A stretch of DNA of 64,000 nt from Lichenibacterium ramalinae. GTDB taxonomy: Bacteria; Pseudomonadota; Alphaproteobacteria; Rhizobiales; Beijerinckiaceae. A model generated the notes under the pieces. The model was not told the origin of the DNA, made no database searches, and was given only the letters and a program-made list of their open reading frames with translations. The stretch's first letter is position 1. Each line of letters starts with the position of its first letter. Location of the stretch: NCBI RefSeq assembly GCF_004137085.1, contig NZ_QYBC01000004.1:218185-282184 (forward strand). The letters are read 5' to 3'. Shown one piece after another: positions 59,216-64,000 of the stretch. The translations under genes and the position numbers were made by a program.

Positions 59216-60503
59216 TGCGGGGGGGGGGTCGGTGTGGATCATCGGGTGGCGCAGACAATGCGCGTAAGTTCGATGTCCTAACGACCCTACCCGGTGGTCA
59301 CGCACAGGGTGGGCTTGGCGCAGGAAGGAGTCGACCTCTGCCAACTGCCTGCAAGCTCCCTCCCTTTCGAACGGACTGCTCCTCTGCTGAAAGCGCCCTT
59401 GGACTTGGTCGAGCGCGGTGCCTTCACTCAGTCGCGTGAGGCAATCATCTTTAGCTTTGGTCGTCATGTGATGGACTGCTATTAACTCCGACCAAATGAA
59501 CGGTTGGATGGCGATTGTCGTTCAAGCCGCCCTCACCTCCGACAAGGCCCAGTCGCGGAGCGCAATCTTGTCTCATCGGTGGGCCTAAGCCTGAACGAGA
59601 GCGTCGAAAGATTGATACTGAGCGTCCGAAGGGAGCCGACAGGGCACCTGATGAGGGGTCACCCACGGGATCGCGTCAGGCTCCCGACGCCGATCGATGG
59701 AGGCCTGGGTACAATGCAGGCTTGCGCGACGGGCTTAAGTCTGACTCATTGACGGCGTGAGACGCAGTGACCTCGAAGATGTGAGCTGGGACGACTCGAT
59801 CTCGTGGCTCTTTGCTCCATTGCGTGGATGCGCCGTCTATCGGTCACGCAGTTCCAGGGCGCGCCTCCCGCTCGGCTTGAGCCTCTCCCCGCAAAGTGAA
59901 CCAAAGCCGGTTTCGAGGCCGGCCATATGACCCGTAACTTACCTTAATTCAAGCGAACTCAACGAAATGTTGAGCAACGGCACGGTGGCGGCAGCCATTG
60001 CTGTCATCCTACGGTGCCAGCCGTTGCCGCATGGTAAGTCGTGAAGCGTGATCACGTCGTTCTGCTGCGCACCGCCGGGGCCGACCTGTGGCCGCTCGAT
60101 CGGCTGTGCCTAGATGGCGATCCGCCGCTGACGTGCGAGGTCGAGCAGGTAGTGGAGGCGCTGGGGCGGGTGGCTGCGCCCGTCATGTTCTCGGCCGGTT
60201 CCCCCTGTTATGTCGAACTTCACCTTGCCCTGTCCCGCTTCTCTATGAGCAGCGCCTGCAACATACCGACTGACTGAGCTAATTTAGTGGCCTGTAGAAT
60301 CGAGTAAGACTTCCGCGGGTTGTCCAGCGATTTCAGCATCGCGTCCTTCGTCACAATCGTGTTTTCGGTACTCGTGTTCGTGGTCCGACCCACAATGCAT
60401 GACCGGTGCGAACGGGATCGTCCACCCGACTTTTTTTTGAAGGCGCGCCAGCAACGATCCATGTAGGTTGTGAAGGTTCGTCATCGAGCACAAAGGGTCA
60501 GCC
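59216..60503. other. Gene-poor stretch with short decayed frames
   Basis: About 1.3 kb without a gene I can support, at lower GC than the rest. Short frames on both strands (for example 60041-60277 plus, KRDHVVLLRTAGADLWPLD, and 60220-60462 minus, KDAMLKSLDNPRKSYSILQA) look protein-like but are not recognised. A 71-base segment at 59661 has a diverged second copy at 63930. It marks the start of the accessory region. Confidence 0.45.
59661..59731 (-). repeat. Diverged repeat copy A (coding-like, C-terminal part)
   Basis: Aligned without gaps to 63930-64000, 43 of 71 bases agree by my count, with the strongest match ACCCACGGG[A/G]TCGCGT[C/G]AG at one end and CTTGCG near the other. On the minus strand both encode a C-terminus ending LTR(S/P)RG before a stop. 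It is likely the end of a mobile-element or other repeated gene. Confidence 0.5.
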
Positions 60504-61271
60504 ATGGATATTAGCACGAGCTTCGTCAGCACCGCACCGTCAGCTCAGAACGTGATCGACCTCTTCGATGGCGAGTGGTCGACGGCGATGCCAAGCGATC
60601 TGCGCGCAATGTCCCAACCGGGGCATGCGGCGCTCTTCGCAGACGGGCGCATCAGCTGGGCCAACCTGGTTCTGGGACCGTTCCGAGGGCTCGACATCCT
60701 CGAACTCGGCCCACTCGAAGGCGCCCACTCCTTCATGCTGGAGCAACTCGGCGCGGCGTCGGTCACGGCCATCGAGGCCAACGCCCGCGCTTTCCTCAAA
60801 TGCCTCTGCGTCAAAGAAATCATGGGCATGTCGCGCGTGAGCTTCAAGCTGGGCAGCTTCCTCCCCTATCTCGAAAGGAGCCGCTCGTTCGACATTATCG
60901 TCGCATCCGGCGTGCTCTACCACATGACGGATCCACTGCAGCTGCTCGAGCGGATCGTCGGGAAGACGGACAGGCTCATGCTGTGGACGCATCATTACGA
61001 TCCTGATGTCATACGGGAGCACCCCGATCGTGAGCAGTTCGCCGAGCCCGAGCCCTTGAACGGGACCGCGTATCGCGGGTCCAAGCGCCTGTACCCTGAA
61101 TCTGCCCTCAGTTGGAAGGGGTTCTCGGGCGGGTCGGAGAGCTACGCGATGTGGCTCGAACGTGACAGCTTGTTAAAGTTTTTCCATGATCGTGGTTATG
61201 AAACGACGGTCAACTTCGATGACCCTGAGCATCAGAACGGTCCAGCCATCGCGATCTGCGCAAAGCGGTAA
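60504..61271 (+). CDS. Class I SAM-dependent methyltransferase
   Basis: 255-aa enzyme. Motif I is GLDILELGPLEGAHSFML, with TAIEANARAFLKC after it, and motif IV is SFDIIVASGVLYHMTDPLQLL. The C-terminal part (LMLWTHHYDPDVI, YRGSKRLYPESALS, MWLERDSLLKFFHDRGY) resembles methyltransferases found in surface-polysaccharide regions. It stands alone, with a glycosyltransferase fragment 1.4 kb away. The substrate is unknown. Confidence 0.88.
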   Translation: MDISTSFVSTAPSAQNVIDLFDGEWSTAMPSDLRAMSQPGHAALFADGRISWANLVLGPFRGLDILELGPLEGAHSFMLEQLGAASVTAIEANARAFLKCLCVKEIMGMSRVSFKLGSFLPYLERSRSFDIIVASGVLYHMTDPLQLLERIVGKTDRLMLWTHHYDPDVIREHPDREQFAEPEPLNGTAYRGSKRLYPESALSWKGFSGGSESYAMWLERDSLLKFFHDRGYETTVNFDDPEHQNGPAIAICAKR

Positions 61272-61713
61272 CAAGGCTGAGTGAGTGTGCGCGGCGCTGA
61301 GCAGAGTGATGCTACACCTTAGTGCATAGGGTTCGATGCTCCTACCCTTATGGCCCTCGTTTTTCCCGCCGGTGTAACTTGATGACAATGCGATCGGTCG
61401 GGCGGCGCGATGTGGCCCCAGTGCGGGGGGAATTCAGAATCCGCTGCGGTGCAGCTCGGATCGCTTCTGTAGTTGCGATGATCCGTCGCCCAAACCTCGG
61501 CCCCGCCGCGATTGGCGCCTCGCAGCGAGGCCCTGTGACCTGCTGGAGCCGCGCCAAGCGTCATCGGAGCACAATGTAATACACGTGAGAAGCCCAAGGT
61601 TTGAAGTGAGGCGTGTGGCGACCCTGCAAGGGCTCAATTCTGTGTCAGCTCGACAGGTTGATGGCTAGATCTTGTTATGCCCGTGGCGATTGCGCCCCAC
61701 TCAGGTCAAGACC
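61272..61713. other. Intergenic region in the accessory segment
   Basis: 442 bases with overlapping short frames on both strands and no ribosome binding site or family similarity. Nothing is supported here. Confidence 0.4.
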
Positions 61714-61938
61714 ATGGTCGTCAGTCTCGCCCGCTTCGACGCTCTCATCGCGGAAAGCGAACGGCGTATATTAGACCAGGCTTACCGGGTAATTGCGATG
61801 GATTTGGACGGGAAAGACCACACTGCGGCCCGCCGCGCACTCAAGGCCTATGAGGGCATCCTAGCCGAGTTTCGCTATGCGCGGCGTTTGGTGGCCGAAA
61901 CTCAGTGGTTGAGTGATGGTGCCCGACCGAAAGGTTGA
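61714..61938 (+). CDS. Small hypothetical protein
   Basis: 74-aa helical protein MVVSLARFDALIAESERRIL... with AARRALKAYEGILAEFRYARRLVAET. ATG 61714 is preferred to an upstream CTG/ATG-like start. It has normal coding text for the genome but no recognised family. Confidence 0.5.
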   Translation: MVVSLARFDALIAESERRILDQAYRVIAMDLDGKDHTAARRALKAYEGILAEFRYARRLVAETQWLSDGARPKG

Positions 61939-62048
61939 GCTCGCCGCCTGAGGCCGCGCTTCTCTCGCCGGTGTTGTACTGGATCCGCTGGATCACCTCT
62001 GGTGGCATCACGAGAGGGGAGTCCTGGTCTGGTCCCGCGGATCCCGTA

Positions 62049-62385
62049 TCAGTAGATTTTTTCGGGTCGTCTCGCCGTAGGGCTGGCTTGATCGTAATGG
62101 AAGCTTCTTTCGTCGTCATCGCGCACCAGGCGCAGCTGTTTGTTCTCTCGAGGGAGGCGGGCCAGTTCGTCGTGCTCCGCCGCCGTCAGCGTAGCATCAA
62201 GCGCAAAGGATTTCGTCTCTCGCCGACCGCCCGGCAGGCAGCCTCGGTCACCCAGTTCCGGGTTACCGGAGCGGACTGGTCAAAGTCCCGGGTCAGATCC
62301 TGTGCGTCGTGGTTGGCTCGGACCAGATCGACCATTCGTTGAAGGACCTCCGCCGCGTAGCGGAAGCCCGCATCGAATGTCCAAG
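62049..62385 (-). pseudogene. Remnant of IS3-type transposase OrfA
   Basis: On the minus strand, FRYAAEVLQRMVDLVRANHD, QSAPVTRNWVTEAA matches the helix-turn-helix half of IS3-family OrfA (family pattern: RxxPEVxxRMVxLVRAG ... SAxTIRNWVxQA). About 25 codons later a frameshift near 62210 is needed to continue into LTAAEHDELARLPRENKQLR, the leucine-zipper half (family pattern: LTxxExxELxRLRRENRQLR). The end LVRDDDERSF is degenerate and OrfB is absent. Borders are approximate. Confidence 0.72.
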
Positions 62386-62661
62386 CAGGAGGCGGGTGCA
62401 GTGCCGAGGACGCCACAGCGCCCGTTTCAGCACGGTGTGAGAGTTGGTCAGGTGCCCGTCGATGGCGTAGCCGGTGCCTCGCAACTAGCCGTCCATTGTG
62501 CGTCACCCCAAATCCAGCGCAGTGCTGACATGCACTGTGCGGCTGCCGCTACCAGCGCCGGAACGCGGGCGACGCCAAACTCACCACAACGGCGAGAAAC
62601 TGTGCGAACCCGTTCGATTTGGCACAGCAGCGACGCTTCCAAAAAACATCACCACTGTCAC

Positions 62662-63927
62662 CTATCTGCCCTGATTTCCCCATTGATCGAAGTCGATCTT
62701 GGACGGCACTCGCGATACTCGTGGAGCCCACGAAATTGAAAAATCCTCTCTATCAATAGTTAGATTTGGGTTATAGGCCGGGTCATGATTAATGTACTTC
62801 TGCCATCTTTTCTTCATGTGTGCGACTTCAGATCTAAACCTTTCTACATGTTCTGGAGTATCGTCACTACCGCGAGAGATGGACTCCAGATGGTAGAGAG
62901 TCGCTTCCGGATTATAGATGTTTCTATAGCCTGCGTCGGCCATTTTCAAACAGAGATCGACATCGTTGAACGCGACCTTGAGGTGTTCTTCCTCAAAGCC
63001 ACCGACTTGTTCAAATTTTTTCTTACTGCACACCAAACATGCGGCAGTGACGGCCGACATCTCATGCACAAGATCGATGCGTCTGTAGTATCCGGGATCA
63101 CCCAACCCACGACGTTTGTGTGAATGGCCTGCTACGCCACCGAGTCCAATGATGACCCCGCCATGTTGAAGCGTATCGTCTTCATAGAGTAATCGAGCAC
63201 CCACACAACCCACGTCAGGCAGAACAGCGTAAGCCATCATTTCCTTCAGCCAATTCGGTTTTATCACTTCAACATCATTATTTAGCAAGCATAACAACTC
63301 ACCTCGTGCGCTTTTCACGGCAAGATTATTGATTGCTGAGTAATTAAATATTCCGTGATAATGTATTACCTTAAATCTGCTGTCTTCCAAGACATTGCGG
63401 TAGAAGGAAAAAGTTTCTTCCTCTTCGCTGTCATTATCGACGATGATGACCTCCCAGTTTTCATAGTCGGTGCGATGCAGTATGCCATCGACACACGCCT
63501 TCACAAGATTCGACCTGTCCCTCGTCGGAATGATGATGGAAATCAGAGGACTGGCTTTCGGACAGAGGCGGCGCATGCGGAACATCGTATCTCCGTTCTC
63601 GACGGCTTCAGCCTCGATGTTCTGACTCGAAATGTAGTCACTCAACGCAAGCATCGACGTCAATTTTGCTCTACGCGCTTTTTTTTGAGAGAACGATTGC
63701 GCGTCGCTAGTGACACGCCACGAGTATAGTATGTAAGGAAGATGTACTATCGCTCCTCTCGCCATCGCGGGTAATGTTCTCAAAAGTAGATCGTAATCCT
63801 GGCTACCCTCAAAACCAACCCTTAAGGGAGTTGACGGTAGGGATGATTTCTTAAAGACAGATAGGTGATTGATGTAGTTGCAATTCATCAATAGTTCTTT
63901 ATTCCAATCTGGTTTAAAAAACGGTAA
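62662..63927 (-). pseudogene. GT2 glycosyltransferase, truncated at the 5' side
   Basis: The frame is open from 63927 to the stop at 62662. It begins inside a family motif (PFFKPDWNKELL, then NCNYINHLSVFKKS and GFEGSQDYDLLLRTLP), which normally lies in the middle of a longer two-domain GT2 protein; then a full GT2 domain follows: SIIIPTRDRSNLVKACVDGI, VDNDSEEEET, LLCLLNNDVEV (DXD-like) and FEEEHLKVAFNDVDLCLKM. The first domain's N-terminal half is missing: a TAG at 63928-63930 stands at the junction to unrelated GC-rich sequence. ATG 63891 is an internal methionine. It is AT-rich compared with neighbours and probably came by transfer. It may be non-functional or express only the second domain. 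Confidence 0.82.
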
Positions 63928-63929
63928 CT

Positions 63930-64000
63930 ACCCACGGGGTCGCGTGAGATCGGCGTCGTCGGAAGGGGTCCGTCGAGGTGCAACGAGGACTTGCGTGTCC
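63930..64000 (-). repeat. Diverged repeat copy B at the glycosyltransferase junction
   Basis: Second copy of the segment at 59661-59731, running off the window edge. On the minus strand it ends DADLTRPRG followed by TAG, directly abutting the truncated glycosyltransferase. GC content jumps at this point. It is probably the end of an inserted element or a recombination border. Confidence 0.5.

Noticed and set aside
59285..59760. Short plus-strand frames (63 and 81 codons)
   Set aside because: TTG/ATG starts without ribosome binding sites, no recognisable family and one overlaps the repeat copy read on the other strand.

Overview
The window is high-GC DNA (roughly 70% by eye) with tightly packed, often overlapping genes, many GTG starts and alphaproteobacterial gene families: a form II carbon monoxide dehydrogenase-like cluster, a redox-anchored adenylate cyclase of the rhizobial kind, DUF2244, DUF1003, AsmA and a TAXI solute-binding protein. 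It fits a chromosome of the Hyphomicrobiales (Methylobacteriaceae, Lichenihabitantaceae or Beijerinckiaceae-like). The exact genus cannot be read from the sequence.

Bases 1-10846, plus strand: a cox/xdh-type molybdenum hydroxylase operon (coxG, coxS, coxL, coxM, coxD, a CxxCxxCC protein, coxE, two XdhC-family halves, a molybdopterin-binding protein, a MocA-like cytidylyltransferase), with the repair glycosylase gene tag translationally coupled at its end. The large subunit carries the AYRGAGR active-site loop of form II enzymes. A cytoplasmic-looking trypsin-like protease follows.

Bases 12009-19971, minus strand: glgX, treZ and treY make trehalose from glycogen, with a perfect 14-bp hairpin between glgX and treZ; then nth. 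Short plus-strand genes for a DUF2244 protein and a GNAT acetyltransferase follow.

Bases 21021-29748, minus strand: the most interesting block, eight head-to-tail genes, mostly overlapping by 1-4 bases: inositol-1-phosphate synthase, HD-domain protein, SAM methyltransferase, Gfo/Idh/MocA oxidoreductase, stand-alone YcaO, sugar isomerase-like TIM barrel, GT4 glycosyltransferase and PIG-L deacetylase. The synthase, GT4 and PIG-L recall the first steps of mycothiol formation. Together with YcaO and tailoring enzymes they suggest an undescribed inositol-based pseudo-oligosaccharide pathway. A LacI regulator, a UDP-glucuronate decarboxylase and gluconokinase lie divergently upstream.

Bases 33402-50309: a mixed region of small lipoproteins, a single-domain response regulator, a ClpP-fold periplasmic protein, a VanX-like dipeptidase, an SDR, a DUF1003 protein, tRNA-Glu(CTC), a large AsmA-family protein, a 2Fe-2S/diheme-type adenylate cyclase, argG, a His/Lys-rich stress-type protein and a cytosine deaminase-like amidohydrolase. 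Bases 50391-59215: typA with a UUCG-loop terminator, an orphan TAXI protein, ileS-lspA and an exported protein.

Bases 59216-64000: an accessory region with lower coding density and lower GC. It holds a methyltransferase, a broken IS3-type orfA remnant, an AT-rich GT2 glycosyltransferase cut off at its 5' side, and two diverged copies of a coding-like 71-base segment, one of them exactly at the broken end of the glycosyltransferase.
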